From Tubiluchus corallicola (taxonomy: Eukaryota > Priapulida > Priapulimorpha > Priapulimorphida > Tubiluchidae): a DNA stretch of 64,000 nt. How positions within the stretch are numbered: position 1 is the first letter of the stretch; each line of letters starts with the position of its first letter. This document shows positions 63,100 through 64,000 of the stretch, piece after piece. Location: the NCBI GenBank assembly GCA_030141605.1, contig JAQGDQ010000082.1, forward strand, positions 608,501 to 672,500, written 5' to 3'. Both the position numbers and the translations under genes were made by a program. A model generated the notes under the pieces. It ran no database searches. It was not told the DNA's origin and saw only the letters and a program-made list of their open reading frames with translations.

Positions 63100-63248
63100 G
63101 TGGACATGATGATGCGTCACTGCAAGAAGTTTCTGTTAATCAGCTGGCTGATCATAAACCACGGTCGGCGAGAAAACTACGTTCCAGGACCGGACTGGTG
63201 TCTTATTCCACAGAAAAAGTAGAGGGCGATTCTGAATCTTCAGGGCAA
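63100..63248 (+). CDS. SAP30BP/HCNGP-like, second coding exon
   Basis: Acceptor TTGTTTTTTTTTCAG before 63100; phase 1 fits exon 1. Encodes GGHDDASLQEVSVNQLADHK, then RSARKLRSRTGLVSYSTEK and VEGDSESSG; LVSY followed by acidic residues is a second SAP30BP-like motif. The end is ambiguous: a GC donor GG|GCAAGT after 63244 or a GT donor CAA|GTACCT after 63248. The gene continues beyond the right edge. Confidence 0.55.
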
Positions 63249-64000
63249 GTACCTACATTGAATTTTTAGACACTCTATATTGCTTGAAAGGTAGAATTTC
63301 TTCTCATTTATCATTTTGTTTAAATCTGTGTTTGTTGTGCCAGCTTTTTATGTTTGCCACAGGCACAGGTATTTTGCGAAATACATGTTTGTTTCCAGGG
63401 AAATGAAAGTGTATTAAAAGTGTTATGTAAAGTAACCCGTACATAGTTTGTGAAAATGCTGTGTTTAAGCCAGCAAGCTGGGATTCTGTATACATTTACA
63501 CAATGTTGGCACACTTTTATGGAGAATGGGTGCACTACTAAATTTTGATCTTTGGAATATAACTAATGAACTGTTTGGTCTGCCAATCACATGAGTGATT
63601 ATATCATACTTGGATAGATTAAATGCGTAGAGCAAAAAATATACTATAACGGGGCATTATAATATTTGGCTTCCATTTTAAATAGCATCAGATGCACTAT
63701 GTGTGTTAAAGGAGTAATGAATTATATCGCAAGGTTTAGTGGTATACTGTATGTGATCTTGCTAATCTCTGATCGTTGTCTGAGCCGGGCATATTTTTTT
63801 CCGCAATGGTCCACATTATGCTGAGTTTAGTTTAGCGGTGTAAAATTTCTGAACAAGTTTGGAGCTCTTTGCCACAGGGATAAATCAATTTAGTTTAAAG
63901 TGATGCTGTCTGTTGAATCTAGATTTCTTTCACACTTGTATATTTTAGTTAGCTTGTATGGGTAATAAAATTGGCTGTCATTATAATACCGTATAATTGC
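63249..64000 (+). other. Intron 2 of the SAP30BP-like gene, cut by window edge
   Basis: No further exon with good splice sites was seen; short minus-strand frames at 63304-63535 overlap each other in different frames and have no motif. Confidence 0.45.

Noticed and set aside
1-64000. CRISPR arrays, bacterial operons, rRNA genes, intact tRNA genes
   Set aside because: None seen on either strand; the window is eukaryotic and the only tRNA-like pieces are degenerate.

Overview
The window reads as nuclear DNA of an AT-rich, intron-rich invertebrate animal. It has GT-AG introns, long introns full of decayed transposons, no operons and no bacterial features. The two well-resolved proteins are close enough to their human counterparts to align by eye, but nothing visible fixes the phylum. 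All homology calls come from recognising protein motifs by eye; no search was run.

Layout: (1) 480-6238, minus strand: a complete six-exon gene for histone acetyltransferase type B catalytic subunit HAT1, predicted 433 aa. Its first intron appears to use a GC donor. Introns 1, 2 and 4 each hold a Tc1/mariner/pogo-type element with CAGT-starting inverted repeats and TA target duplications. (2) 6239-9124: HAT1 promoter side and the probable 3' UTR of the next gene. (3) 9125-40959, minus strand: the full coding part of a USP53/USP54-type ubiquitin hydrolase (Drosophila echinus family), 13 coding exons and 1493 aa, all splice phases consistent. The exon with the catalytic cysteine is separated from the rest by a 23.3-kb intron. 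Two likely untranslated leader exons (56048-56173 and 57188-57295) and an ETS/YY1-like promoter motif at 58288-58304 would extend the transcription unit to about 49 kb. (4) 58.9-60.0 kb: a LINE 3' remnant and a palindromic element whose arms carry hammerhead-ribozyme-like cores. (5) 61610 to the right edge, plus strand: the first two coding exons of a gene resembling SAP30BP/HCNGP, cut by the window edge.

HAT1 (acetylation of new histone H4), USP53/54 (deubiquitination) and SAP30BP-like (splicing/transcription) have no obvious shared pathway; their adjacency is probably ordinary chromosomal neighbourhood.

The 17.5-40.8 kb and 41.0-56.0 kb stretches are mostly unassigned intron. They hold tRNA-like SINE remnants, small tandem duplications, a telomere-motif MITE, a purine tract and three unrecognised protein-like minus-strand ORF segments that could be exons of a nested gene. 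The most unusual items are the hammerhead-like palindrome (59797-60020), the near-perfect 71-bp foldback (16704-16873), the GC-AG HAT1 intron, the possible nested gene (30.6-35.6 kb) and the alternative N-terminus of the USP gene.
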